Below are positions 9,429-18,369 of a DNA stretch of 64,000 nucleotides, one piece after another. The first letter of the stretch is position 1, and each line of letters opens with the position of its first letter. Under the pieces are notes generated by a model that saw nothing but the letters and a program-made list of their open reading frames with translations, did not search any database and was not told the DNA's origin. The DNA is from JACKEQ01 sp041389565 (GTDB lineage: Bacteria > Myxococcota_A > UBA796 > GCA-2862545): NCBI GenBank assembly GCA_041389565.1, contig JAWKRP010000035.1, forward strand, positions 22,719-86,718. The letters run 5' to 3'. A program made the translations under genes and the position numbers.

Positions 9429-10042
9429 AGCTCGTGCCGATCGTCGCGCTGCTCGCCGGATGTGCTCCCGACATCGCCAGCATCCACACGTGGAACAACG
9501 GCGACTCCCGCGAGCCGGCCGTGATCGACACGTCCGACACGGGGCTGTTCGTGGTCGAGACCCGCGTCACCACCACTCCGGGGCCCGACGGCGTGATGCA
9601 CACGGTGGTCGACGCCCAGGACGCCCTGCGGTGGGTCGGGGTCGACTTCGACGCCGGGGCCGCGGTCGGCCAGCTCGACTCCGAGCCCGGGTGGGACCTC
9701 AAGCTGATGCGATCCGACATCGCCCTGAACGGCGGGGTCAGCGGAACGGGCGGCGCAGAAGCGCTGTTCCTCGAAGGGCAGGCGCTCGAGGCCGTCACGA
9801 CGGCACCCACCGAGGGCTACACCGTCGATCAGCCCGACGACGACGACGACAACGACAAGCCCGAGCTGGTGTTCGAGGTCTGGTTCGACTACGACGGCGC
9901 GACGCACATCCTGTCGCCGCACCCGGGCACGTTCGTGCTCCGGTCGACCGAAGGTCGCCACTACGCGATCGCCGTGCGCTCCTTCTACGACACCGCTGGC
10001 ACCTCGGCCGTGCTCAGCCTCGACTGGAAGGAGCTGCTCTGA
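9425..10042 (+). CDS. hmuY: HmuY-family haem-binding lipoprotein
   Basis: 205 residues from an ATG overlapping the receptor stop by 4 nt (ATGA). A lipoprotein signal with lipobox LLAGC makes it membrane anchored. The body follows the HmuY pattern: WVGVDFDAGAAV, then WDLKLMRSDIALNGGVSGTG (the WD-x-x-x-R-x-x-I-x-x-NGG signature), an Asp-rich loop, and the C-terminal beta hairpin LRSTEGRHYAIAVRSFYD. HmuY proteins of Bacteroidetes bind haem and pass it to the TonB receptor HmuR; the gene order here supports the same role. Which residues ligate haem cannot be decided here. Confidence 0.75.
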   Translation: MKLVPIVALLAGCAPDIASIHTWNNGDSREPAVIDTSDTGLFVVETRVTTTPGPDGVMHTVVDAQDALRWVGVDFDAGAAVGQLDSEPGWDLKLMRSDIALNGGVSGTGGAEALFLEGQALEAVTTAPTEGYTVDQPDDDDDNDKPELVFEVWFDYDGATHILSPHPGTFVLRSTEGRHYAIAVRSFYDTAGTSAVLSLDWKELL

Positions 10043-10074
10043 TGCTCCCGGCCCACATCCCTCTGGAGGAGACC

Positions 10075-10830
10075 ATGTCCCATCTACTGAAAGGCGTCGC
10101 GCTCGCCGCCCCGTTGTTGCTTCTCGGTTGCCCCGCCGACTCCACCGACACCGACACGGACGTCCCCAACGAGGCCGTGTGCACCGAGCCGGAAGCCGTG
10201 GAGTGCTTCGACGACCTCCTCATCGACCTCTCGCTCCAGGACGAGGTGACCACCGCCCTGATCACCAACGACCAGCAGGGGCCCGACTGGGTCTCCGACG
10301 TCGACGCCACGGCGGGCGGCTTCGCGAACGCGGCCAACAACCCCTGGATCTACGCGAAGTTCACCGACGCCGGCCTCGAGCGCGTGGATGTCACGGACGA
10401 GGAGGCCCTCGAGTCGATGGAGTGGCACATCGCCGCCCGACGGTTCGTCATCCGCCTGAACGGCGGCAACAGCGGCCCGAGCTGCGTCTCGGCGGCCGCG
10501 TTCCCGAACGGCGACTACGACGCCCTCACCGCGGCGGACGCCGACGGCGCGACGTTCTTCGAGGACGACTACTACTCGTCGTCCTGCGTGCTCATCAACG
10601 ACTCGAGCGGCCTCGAGGGCAGCCCGCAGGTCGCGCTGAGCCCGTGGTGGAGCTACCCCGGCTGCGTGGCGACGACCGACGTGCCGTTCCTCATCCAGCT
10701 CCCGGACGGGCGGATGGTGAAGTACCGGGTGCAGCGCTACTACGGCGCGCAGCAGAACGCGTGCAACACCAACGGCACGCCGGGCGGAGACTCCGGGCAG
10801 TTCCGGTGGGTGTGGAGCTTCGTGAACTAG
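10075..10830 (+). CDS. Second, divergent HmuY-family lipoprotein
   Basis: 251 residues from the ATG at 10075, chosen over an earlier ATG at 10042 because GGAGGA lies four bases before it and it gives a clean signal peptide with lipobox LLLGC. After a Thr/Asp linker it shows the HmuY signature in the form MEWHIAARRFVIRLNGGNSG and ends with LPDGRMVKYRVQRYYG and FRWVWSF, the family's final strands. Extra Cys pairs (CTEPEAVEC, SSSCVLIN, YPGCVA, NACNTN) suggest disulfides absent from the first copy. It is in the same operon, so it is either a paralogue with different ligand preference or a second step in haem capture. Confidence 0.65.
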   Translation: MSHLLKGVALAAPLLLLGCPADSTDTDTDVPNEAVCTEPEAVECFDDLLIDLSLQDEVTTALITNDQQGPDWVSDVDATAGGFANAANNPWIYAKFTDAGLERVDVTDEEALESMEWHIAARRFVIRLNGGNSGPSCVSAAAFPNGDYDALTAADADGATFFEDDYYSSSCVLINDSSGLEGSPQVALSPWWSYPGCVATTDVPFLIQLPDGRMVKYRVQRYYGAQQNACNTNGTPGGDSGQFRWVWSFVN

Positions 10831-10834
10831 GCCC

Positions 10835-12202
10835 ATGACGCTCCTCCTCGCCCTCGCTCTCCCCGCCGAAGCCCGGCCGAACACGTCGGTCGGCTTCACG
10901 TCCACCGACGTCGTCGAGCTCTACGAAGCCCCCGGATCCGCGGTGCGCGTGCACTACAGCGTCGAGGGCCCGAGCCAGACGCGGATCGCGGACACCGACG
11001 GAGACGGCACGCCCGACTTCGTGGGCACGGCGGGAGAGGTCGGCGAGGCGTCGCTGGTCCTGTTCGAGACCCTGGGTCTGCACCCCCTGCGTCCGGAGAG
11101 CGACTTCGGGCTCGATTCCGACGGCTCGGACGCCTCCGACATCTACATGATCGAGTTCCAGTCCGGTGCAGACGGCGCCTGGCGGTCCGAGGCCTGCGAC
11201 GACGACGGCTGCGCGGGGTACCTCACGATCGACAACCGCTTCGACGGCTACCAGCCGGCGACGCTCGGGCTCGAGATCGTGGTCCCGCACGAGCTGTTCC
11301 ACGGGATCCAGGCGAACTACGCGCCCGACTGGCCCGTGTGGGTGAGCGAGGGCACGGCCACGTGGTCGGAGCAGCAGTTCCTGCCCGACAACTACGACTT
11401 CCTGGGGTTCTCGGCCTACTACCTCGAGGACGTCGGGCGGCCCGTCGACCGTCCGCCGGGAGGGCCGGTGCCGGGCTTCGCGTACGGTACGGCGATCTTC
11501 TTCGACTTCCTCACCCTGCGCCACGACGCCGACCTCATGCACGAGATGCTGACGTTGATGGCGGTCGACCTGAAGGCCGACGAAGACGCCGACGTGATGC
11601 CCGCGATCGACGCCGCGCTGCAGGCGCGGAGCGACTCGCTCGAGGCCGCGTTCATCGACTTCGCCCGCTACAACCTCGCGACCGGGAGCCGTGCGGGGCA
11701 GGTCGACAGCTACCCGTACGCCGAGCGCCTCACGAGCCCGGGCGCCGAGGAGCGTGGGAGCTTCCTCGACACCGATCCGCGCTACTTCCGGTACGCCACG
11801 GTCTACCTGCGCTTCGACCACGATGGCGGAGGGGCGTCCATCCAGTGGGAGGCCGATCATCCCGAGGTCCACCTCGAGCTGTTCCCCACCAACGGCGACG
11901 GCCAGATCCTGCCGTCGATCTGGGAGGGCACGATCGCGAGCGAGGCGCACGACTTCGGCGACCTCGCGGAAGGCACGTACTGGCTGCTCGGAACGGCGGC
12001 CCAGCCGATCGAGCAGTCGATCAACGCGCGCGTGTGCCTCGGTCCGACGGCCGACGTCGAAGCGTGCTTCGCGGCCGATCCCGGAGACACCGACACCGAC
12101 GTCGAGCCGGAGGGCTGCGGGTGTGCGAGCGGCGGGCGCTCGGGAACGCTCGCTCTCGGTGTGCTGGCCCTGGCGCTCGTGCGGCGACGCGACCGCACCT
12201 GA
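10835..12202 (+). CDS. Secreted zinc metalloprotease with MYXO-CTERM tail (MXAN_6640-like)
   Basis: 455 residues, starting 5 bp after the preceding stop. A short signal peptide is followed by a domain with IADTDGDGTPDFVG, a WRSEACDDDGCAGY loop and the zinc motif VVPHELFHGIQ (HExxH) with WVSEGTATWSEQ about 20 residues later, where a third ligand Glu is expected. This is the gluzincin arrangement of the MXAN_6640-type putative metalloproteases. A beta-sandwich follows. The C-terminus is GCGCASGGRSG, a hydrophobic stretch and RRRDR, a good MYXO-CTERM sorting signal. Its place at the end of the haem operon suggests it releases haem or iron from proteins at the surface. That role is inferred. Confidence 0.75.
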   Translation: MTLLLALALPAEARPNTSVGFTSTDVVELYEAPGSAVRVHYSVEGPSQTRIADTDGDGTPDFVGTAGEVGEASLVLFETLGLHPLRPESDFGLDSDGSDASDIYMIEFQSGADGAWRSEACDDDGCAGYLTIDNRFDGYQPATLGLEIVVPHELFHGIQANYAPDWPVWVSEGTATWSEQQFLPDNYDFLGFSAYYLEDVGRPVDRPPGGPVPGFAYGTAIFFDFLTLRHDADLMHEMLTLMAVDLKADEDADVMPAIDAALQARSDSLEAAFIDFARYNLATGSRAGQVDSYPYAERLTSPGAEERGSFLDTDPRYFRYATVYLRFDHDGGGASIQWEADHPEVHLELFPTNGDGQILPSIWEGTIASEAHDFGDLAEGTYWLLGTAAQPIEQSINARVCLGPTADVEACFAADPGDTDTDVEPEGCGCASGGRSGTLALGVLALALVRRRDRT

Positions 12203-12209
12203 CGCGCTC

Positions 12210-13652
12210 TCAGCGCCGGCGCGCGAGCCCGAGGAGCATCGGGAGCACCGCCAGACCGCCGACCGGCAGGGCTCCGAGCCACGACGCCGGGACGGCCTGG
12301 CACCCACACGCGCGCCGCTCCTCGGCATCGCCCGTGTCGGCGGGGCCCTCGAGCGCGTCGAGGATCCGGCCGGGGTCGAGGTAGCCGTACCCGAACGACG
12401 GATCGTGCCCTTCGACCCCATTGACGGGGCGTGCCGTGTCGATGAGCAGCTGGGTGGCTTCGGCCGACGACATCCCGGGCTCGAGCGACAGGAGCCAGGC
12501 CGCAACCCCACTGGCGACGGGCGCCGCGGCAGAGGTGCCGCCGAACGTCGTGTTGAGCCCGCCTCCGGCGGCGAGCGACACGGTGGCGGAGGGGGCGGCG
12601 AGGTCGACGGTGGACCCGACGTTCGTGTAGTTCGTGGGGAACCCGTACCGGTCGGTGGCGCTGACGGTGAGCACCCCGGGGATGCCCGTCATCTCGTCCG
12701 GGCGCAGCTGACGGTCGTCGTTGCCCGCCGCGAACACCACGACGGCCCCGAGGCCCCCGCGCGGCTCGACGAGGGCCCGCTCGATCACCTCACCCAGCGC
12801 GGCGGGAACGGCGATCGGCTCCGTGAAGCCCCAGCTGTTGTTGATGACCGCGGCGTCGGCGTCGATGGCGTGCTCGAACGACGCGACGTCGGTGGACAGG
12901 CGGGACGTGGGCCCGAGCAGCCGGATCGGGATCATCGAGCACTCACTGCACAGCCCGACCAGATCGATCCCGTTGTTGGAGCGCGCGAGGATGATGCCGG
13001 CCGACGAGGTGCCGTGGTCTTCGCACAGGCCGGTCTGGCCCTCGGGACAGCCCTCTCCGTCGTCGGGACGCGGGTCGTCGTCGTCGTCGACGGCGTCGTA
13101 CGGCTCGACCACCGAAGCGGCGAGATCGGGGTGACCGATGTCGATGCCCCCGTCGATGACCGCGACCCGGACCGTGGGGTCGCCGAGCGTGCGCTCCGCC
13201 ATACGGTCGAAGGAGAGCAGCTCGAGGTACCACTGCGCGCCGAGGTCGGGATCGTCGAACTCGACGAACCGCGTGTGGTGCAGCTGGAGGTCGGGGAGCG
13301 CGCTCGACACCGCGGGGTCGCGTGCCCAGCGCACGGCGACGTCGAGGGCGTCTTCGTCGGGACCGGCCGGAACGCTCCACGAGCGCCGGGAGCGCCCGAG
13401 CGGGACGCCCTCGTCGGAGAGGCCCGGCGGGATCGCCGCTCCAGGACGCAGCGTGATCACGGCCGCCCCGTAGGCATCCATCTCGAGGAGCCCGCCTCGC
13501 TGGCGCATACGCACGCGGACGGCGCCGTGACCGAGCTCGGGCAGGGAGGCGACGCGCGTGGGTGGCGCGTCGGGATCGATGGCGAGCCACCCGCGGCGGT
13601 CCACGTCCTCCGGCTCCGCGTGGGCCAGGGCCAGCAACGACAACAGCGACAT
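12210..13652 (-). CDS. Subtilisin-like serine protease (S8) with MYXO-CTERM tail
   Basis: 480 residues from the ATG at 13652, preceded by GGAGG; the same frame is open far upstream but only as antisense of the next gene. A signal peptide (MSLLSLLALAHAE) precedes a propeptide-like region. The S8 catalytic triad is complete: Asp in RVAVIDGGID, His in CEDHGTSSAG and Ser in FGGTSAAAPVASG, with the oxyanion Asn in VINNSWGF / FAAGNDD. The C-terminus is ACGCQAVPASW, a hydrophobic segment and ARRR. Expected to be an exported, surface-attached peptidase. It converges with the metalloprotease gene at a 7-bp gap. Confidence 0.9.
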   Translation of the reverse strand: MSLLSLLALAHAEPEDVDRRGWLAIDPDAPPTRVASLPELGHGAVRVRMRQRGGLLEMDAYGAAVITLRPGAAIPPGLSDEGVPLGRSRRSWSVPAGPDEDALDVAVRWARDPAVSSALPDLQLHHTRFVEFDDPDLGAQWYLELLSFDRMAERTLGDPTVRVAVIDGGIDIGHPDLAASVVEPYDAVDDDDDPRPDDGEGCPEGQTGLCEDHGTSSAGIILARSNNGIDLVGLCSECSMIPIRLLGPTSRLSTDVASFEHAIDADAAVINNSWGFTEPIAVPAALGEVIERALVEPRGGLGAVVVFAAGNDDRQLRPDEMTGIPGVLTVSATDRYGFPTNYTNVGSTVDLAAPSATVSLAAGGGLNTTFGGTSAAAPVASGVAAWLLSLEPGMSSAEATQLLIDTARPVNGVEGHDPSFGYGYLDPGRILDALEGPADTGDAEERRACGCQAVPASWLGALPVGGLAVLPMLLGLARRR

Positions 13653-13713
13653 CGAACCTCCGCACCCCAGGATACCCCGGAGTCCGGCCGATGGGAGGCC
13701 GACGCCCCCCAAT

Positions 13714-13728
13714 TGAAATCCACTTTCA
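13714..13728. promoter_or_regulatory. Weak Fur-like palindrome before the M1-M28 peptidase
   Basis: TGAAATCCACTTTCA has the TGAAA-N5-TTTCA symmetry seen at 7441-7455 but fewer matches to the Fur consensus. It lies 48 bp before the GTG of the plus-strand peptidase and 62 bp before the divergent subtilase start, so a shared regulator is possible. No convincing -35/-10 pair was seen around it. Confidence 0.25.
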
Positions 13729-13775
13729 TCTGGAGGTCGATGCACGCTACAGTCCCGTCCCTCCGGAGGTCCCAG

Positions 13776-16700
13776 GTGCACGCGAAGCTCCCCCTGCCAC
13801 CGATGTCCACCGGCCTGCTGGCGGGTCTCGCGCTCGCGGTCGCCGGGCCGGCACGCGCCACGCCCCCGCACCACGACGTCGACGTGGTGCTCGTGCCCGA
13901 CTCCGGCTCGCTCACCGTGGTCGACGCCATCACGCACGTCCCGCCCGGCGCGACCTTCACGCTGCACGCCGGGCTCGCGCCGCGCGTCACCACCAAGGGA
14001 TGGAAGCTCGAGCGGGTCGACGGCGAGGCTCCCGCAGGCACCGACGCTGCGGACGGCCAGCGCCAGACCGCCCGCAACACCGAGGGCCCGGTGCCGCTCG
14101 AGGCCTACCGCCTCGTGAACACGAAGAAGAAGCCCCGGTTCCCCGTGGAGATCGCGTACGGCGGCGCGATCGAGCATCCGCTCGAGACCCAGGGAGCCGA
14201 GTACCAGCGGTCGTTCTCCGAGACCCCCGGCACCATCCAGGCCGACGGGGTGTACCTCGCGCGCAGCTCGTTCTGGCTGCCCGACTTCGGCGAGAGCATC
14301 ACCTACACGCTCGACGCCCACGTGCCCGACGGCTGGAGCGCGGTGTCGTCCGGAGATCCCTTCCAGGGCGAGGGCATCGAGGGCATCGGCTGGAACAGCC
14401 GCCACCCGATGGACGACGTGTACCTCGTCGCCGCGAAGTGGACGCACACCAGCGCGGAGGTCGAGATCCCGAGCGGCAAGCGCGGCATCGACATCTACCT
14501 GCGCGAGCCCGATCCCGGCCTGGCGTTCCGCTACGAGGCCGCCACGGCGCGCTACCTCACGCTCTACGAGAGCATGCTCACACCCTACCCCTTCCAGCGG
14601 TTCGCCCTCGTCGAGAACTTCTGGGAGACCGGCTACGGGATGCCCGGGTTCACGCTGCTCGGGCCCGAGGTCATCCGGTTCCCGTGGGTGCTCACGAGCA
14701 GCTACCCCCACGAGATCCTGCACACCTGGTGGGGCAACTCCGCCACGATCGACCCCGCGGGCGGGAACTGGTCCGAGGGCCTCACGGCGTACATGGCCGA
14801 CCACCTGTTCGCGGAACATCGCGGTCAAGACGCCGAGTACCGGCGTTCGACGCTCAAGAAGTTCACCGACCTCGCCCAGGACGGCGACTTCCCCCTGGTG
14901 GAGTTCCTCGGGCGGACGTCCGCGGCCACCGAAGCGGTGGGGTACGGCAAGAGCCTCATGTTCTGGCACATGATCCGCCGGCACATCGGAGAAGAGGCCT
15001 TCCTGAAGGGGCTCGCGGCGTTCCATGTCGCGTACGCGTTCGAGCCGGCGGGCTTTTCCGACCTCGAGCCCTTCCTGTCCGAGGCGTCCGGCGAAGACCT
15101 GAAGCCGTTCTTCACCGCGTGGACCACCTCCACCGGGGCCATCCGGCTCGCCGTCGAAGGCGTCGAGGTCGCGAAGAAGGGCGATGGATACGTGGTCACG
15201 GGCCTGCTGCGCCAGACGGGCGACGTGAAGCCGGGCTGGGTCCCGGTGCGGCTGTCCACCGCCACCGGCAAGCGGGCCCTCGAGGTCGCGGTCGCTCTGG
15301 AGGGTGCGGAGACCCCCTTCACGATCGAGGTCCCCGCCGATCGGGGCCAGCCCATGCGGCTCGATGTCGATCCCGACTTCGACGTCATGCGCATCCTCGA
15401 TCCCATGGAGGTCCCGCCCGCCCTCACCAGCGTGTACGGCGACGCCGAGCCGACGTTCGTGCTCCCGTCCCGGGCGAGCGAAGCGACCCGCGCACAGTGG
15501 ACGGAGCTCGCGGAGGGCTGGGCTCGCCCCGGGAAGCCGAAGCTGGTGCTCGATTCCGAGGTCGACGCGCCGCCTCCCGGCAGCTGGGTGCTGGGCTGGG
15601 AGAACACGCATGGGCCCGCGCTCGCGGCACGCGTGGCGCACACGGGCGCCGTGGTGGACGCCAAGGGGCTCGCGTGGGCGGGCGAGACCTTCGACCGCAC
15701 CCACTCGGTGGTGCTGGTCGCCCGGGCCGACGGCGACCCCGAGCGCGCGCTCGCGTGGGTCACGGCCGGCAACGACACCGCGATCGCGGGGCTCGCGCGC
15801 AAGCTCCCGCACTACACGAAGTACGGCCTGCTCGCGTTCGCCGACACCGCGCCCGACAACGTGGCCAAGGCGGTGTGGCCCGCGCTGCGCTCGCCCCTGA
15901 CGTTCAACCTCACGGACGCGCCGCTGTCCGACGCTCAGCGTCCCCCGCAGCGGGCGGCGCTCGCCGAGATGCCGCCGCGGTTCGATGCGGCCAGCCTGCT
16001 CGCCGAGGCCCGCTGGGTCGCCGATCCGGCACGGGAGGGTCGCGCGCCAGGCTCCAAGGGGCTCGCGGACACCACCACCTGGCTCGTCGATCACCTGAAG
16101 GCGATCGGCATCGAGCCCGAGCTCCAGACGTGGACCGAATCCGTGGCCGAGCTCGGGGACGTCGAGCTCACGAACGTCGTCGTGACGCTCCCCGGCAACG
16201 GGCGCCCGCTGCCCCCGGTCGTCGTGATGTCCCACCTCGACCACCTCGGCAAGGGCGACATCGAGCCGCGCAAGGGCAACGAGGGAAAGGTGCACCCGGG
16301 GGCCGACGACAACGCGTCGGGCGTCGCGGTCACCCTCGGGCTGCTGCGGTTCCTCGCGAGCGAGCCCCCGCGTCCGCGCCCCGTGACGTTCGTGTTCACG
16401 ACGGCCGAGGAAGCCGGCCTGCTCGGCGCCCGACACTGGCTCGAGAACAACGCGGGCAAGGATCCCTTCGCGTGCGTGTCGATCGACGCCGTCGGGCGGC
16501 TCGCTTCGGCGGGCCAGATCACGATCGCCGGCGCCGAGACGGCCCGGGAGATGCGCTTCCTGTTCATGGGGGTCGGCTACACGACGGGAGCGACCTTCGG
16601 GTTCGCCCAGGCGGGGACCAACGCGTCCGACCACGCCGCGTGCCACGAGGCCGGCAGCCCCGGGGTCCACATCACGACGGGGCCCCACGCCGACTACCAC

Positions 16701-17117
16701 TCGCCGGGGGACACCTCCGACAAGCTCGACGGGCCCGGGCTCGCCACGGTCGCCGAGGCCTCCCTCGAAGCCGTGGCGTATCTCGCGGAGCGCACCGACC
16801 CGCTCACCGTGCAGCTCGGCGACCCGAGCCCGGCCGCTGGAGAAGGGGGCGCGCGCAAGGCCAGCCTGGGCACGATGCCCGACTTCACCTTCGCCGGTCC
16901 CGGCATCCGCATCGCCGACGTGATGCCCGCGTCTGCAGCCCAGAACGCCGGGCTCGTGCCGGGCGACGTGATCCTGGCGATCGACGGCGAGGCCCTGGCC
17001 GACCTCCAGGCGTTCTCGAACCTCCTGAAGTCCAGGAAGCCCGGCGACGAAGTCCAGGTGCGGTACCGGCGCGGCACCGAGGAGAAGTCGCTCAAGACGA
17101 CCCTCACCGCACGATGA
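13776..17117 (+). CDS. Exported multidomain metallopeptidase: M1-like, M28 and PDZ
   Basis: 1113 residues from a GTG at 13776, six bases after GGAGG, which gives a good signal peptide (LLAGLALAVAGPARA). Domain 1 (to about residue 520) is M1-aminopeptidase-like: HEILHTWWGN, with the third zinc ligand in NWSEGLTAYM 18 residues on; the exopeptidase GAMEN motif is replaced by YGMPGF. Domain 2 (about 740-1010) is an M28 aminopeptidase with a full metal set: SHLDHLG, HPGADDNASG, TAEEAGLLG, SIDAVG and a final His in GPHADYHSPGD. Domain 3 (about 1030-1113) is a PDZ domain (GIRIADVMPASAAQNAGLVPGD). Probably periplasmic or secreted peptide degradation. The next gene, a propeller lipoprotein, may be its partner. 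Confidence 0.85.
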   Translation: MHAKLPLPPMSTGLLAGLALAVAGPARATPPHHDVDVVLVPDSGSLTVVDAITHVPPGATFTLHAGLAPRVTTKGWKLERVDGEAPAGTDAADGQRQTARNTEGPVPLEAYRLVNTKKKPRFPVEIAYGGAIEHPLETQGAEYQRSFSETPGTIQADGVYLARSSFWLPDFGESITYTLDAHVPDGWSAVSSGDPFQGEGIEGIGWNSRHPMDDVYLVAAKWTHTSAEVEIPSGKRGIDIYLREPDPGLAFRYEAATARYLTLYESMLTPYPFQRFALVENFWETGYGMPGFTLLGPEVIRFPWVLTSSYPHEILHTWWGNSATIDPAGGNWSEGLTAYMADHLFAEHRGQDAEYRRSTLKKFTDLAQDGDFPLVEFLGRTSAATEAVGYGKSLMFWHMIRRHIGEEAFLKGLAAFHVAYAFEPAGFSDLEPFLSEASGEDLKPFFTAWTTSTGAIRLAVEGVEVAKKGDGYVVTGLLRQTGDVKPGWVPVRLSTATGKRALEVAVALEGAETPFTIEVPADRGQPMRLDVDPDFDVMRILDPMEVPPALTSVYGDAEPTFVLPSRASEATRAQWTELAEGWARPGKPKLVLDSEVDAPPPGSWVLGWENTHGPALAARVAHTGAVVDAKGLAWAGETFDRTHSVVLVARADGDPERALAWVTAGNDTAIAGLARKLPHYTKYGLLAFADTAPDNVAKAVWPALRSPLTFNLTDAPLSDAQRPPQRAALAEMPPRFDAASLLAEARWVADPAREGRAPGSKGLADTTTWLVDHLKAIGIEPELQTWTESVAELGDVELTNVVVTLPGNGRPLPPVVVMSHLDHLGKGDIEPRKGNEGKVHPGADDNASGVAVTLGLLRFLASEPPRPRPVTFVFTTAEEAGLLGARHWLENNAGKDPFACVSIDAVGRLASAGQITIAGAETAREMRFLFMGVGYTTGATFGFAQAGTNASDHAACHEAGSPGVHITTGPHADYHSPGDTSDKLDGPGLATVAEASLEAVAYLAERTDPLTVQLGDPSPAAGEGGARKASLGTMPDFTFAGPGIRIADVMPASAAQNAGLVPGDVILAIDGEALADLQAFSNLLKSRKPGDEVQVRYRRGTEEKSLKTTLTAR

Positions 17118-17175
17118 TCGTCCCTTCGCCCCCTGCTCTGCGGTAGAACCCGACCCCGACGACCCGAGGAACCCC

Positions 17176-18351
17176 ATGTCCCGACTCTCTCCGCTCCTTC
17201 TCCTGCTCGCGATGGCCTGTGGCGGCGACGCCCCGTCGAACCCCGAAGGCGGCCCCACCAAGGCCGACGAAGGCAGGGGCGACGAGGGCGACGGGCACGA
17301 CACCCCCGCTCCCAAAGCCCCCATGAAGGAGTTCGGTCCCGGCGAGGGGTGGGAGCCCAAGGCCGGCAAGCCGGTCGACATGCTCACCGACGCCGAGAAG
17401 AAGCACCTCTCCGACCTGCGCCAGCTCACGTTCGGCGGCGAGAACGCCGAAGCGTACTGGTCTCCCGACGGGAAGAAGCTGATCTTCCAGCGCACGCCCG
17501 AAGACGGGGGCTGCGACGCCGAGATGGAGTTCGACCTCGACTCCGGCGAGACGAAGCTCCTGTCGAGCGGCAAGGGCCGCACCACCTGCGGCTACTACTC
17601 GTGGCCCGATGGCGGGAAGTACATCTACGCGACCACCGAGTCCGGCGGCGAGGAGTGTCCGCCGGTGCCCGACCACAGCAAGGGCTACGTCTGGCCGCTG
17701 TACGACACCTTCGATCTCGTGTGGCAGGAGCCGGGCGGCGAGCCGAAGCCGTTCCTCGCGAACAAGGGCTACGACGCCGAAGCCACGATCTGCTTCCAGG
17801 ACGGCACGATCGTGTTCACCTCGACCCGCTCGGGGGATCTCGAGCTGTGGACCGTGAAGCCCGACGGGTCCGACCTGAAGCAGCTCACCGACAAGCCCGG
17901 CTATGATGGAGGCGCGTTCTTCACCCAGGACTGCAGCCGCATCGTGTGGCGCGCGAGCCGGCCCGAGGGCCCGCAGCTCGAGGACTACAAGAGCCTGCTC
18001 GCCGAGAACATGGTGCGCCCGAGCCGTCTCGACATCTTCAGCATGAAGCCCGACGGGACCGACGTGCGCCAGCACACCGACAACGCGTCGGCCAACTTCG
18101 GTCCCTACCCGACGCCGAAGATGGACCAGATCCTCTTCAGCTCGAACCTCGGGGGCAACCCGCGCGAGTTCGACCTGTGGCTCGTGCCGATGGCCGGTGC
18201 GGGCGATCCCGAGCGCGTCACGCACACCGACGGCTTCGACGGCTTCCCGATGTTCTCGCCCGACGGCCGCTGGCTCGTGTTCGCGAGCAACCGCGCCACC
18301 GAAGAAGGCAAGCACGACACGAACCTGTTCCTCGCCCGCTGGAAGGACTGA
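17176..18351 (+). CDS. TolB-like beta-propeller lipoprotein (PD40 repeats)
   Basis: 391 residues. Signal peptide with lipobox LAMAC, then a Gly/Asp linker. The body has WD40-like PD40 blades: AYWSPDGKKLIFQ, LELWTVKPDGSDLKQLT, DIFSMKPDGTDVRQHT, FPMFSPDGRWLVFASNR, the repeat type of TolB and of propeller modules fused to peptidases. Two Cys pairs (GCDAEME, TTCGYY, EECPPVP, ATICFQ) may form disulfides. It follows the M1-M28-PDZ peptidase by 58 bp on the same strand, preceded by GAGGA, so it may bind peptides or the peptidase at the outer membrane. It is not TolB itself: no N-terminal TolB domain and no tol/pal genes nearby. Confidence 0.75.
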   Translation: MSRLSPLLLLLAMACGGDAPSNPEGGPTKADEGRGDEGDGHDTPAPKAPMKEFGPGEGWEPKAGKPVDMLTDAEKKHLSDLRQLTFGGENAEAYWSPDGKKLIFQRTPEDGGCDAEMEFDLDSGETKLLSSGKGRTTCGYYSWPDGGKYIYATTESGGEECPPVPDHSKGYVWPLYDTFDLVWQEPGGEPKPFLANKGYDAEATICFQDGTIVFTSTRSGDLELWTVKPDGSDLKQLTDKPGYDGGAFFTQDCSRIVWRASRPEGPQLEDYKSLLAENMVRPSRLDIFSMKPDGTDVRQHTDNASANFGPYPTPKMDQILFSSNLGGNPREFDLWLVPMAGAGDPERVTHTDGFDGFPMFSPDGRWLVFASNRATEEGKHDTNLFLARWKD

Positions 18352-18369
18352 CCGCGCCCGATCGCCCGC

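Noticed and set aside
13653..17585. Upstream extension of the subtilase frame to 1791 codons
   Set aside because: Everything beyond the ATG at 13652 is antisense to the peptidase and propeller genes, and the true start has GGAGG and a signal peptide.
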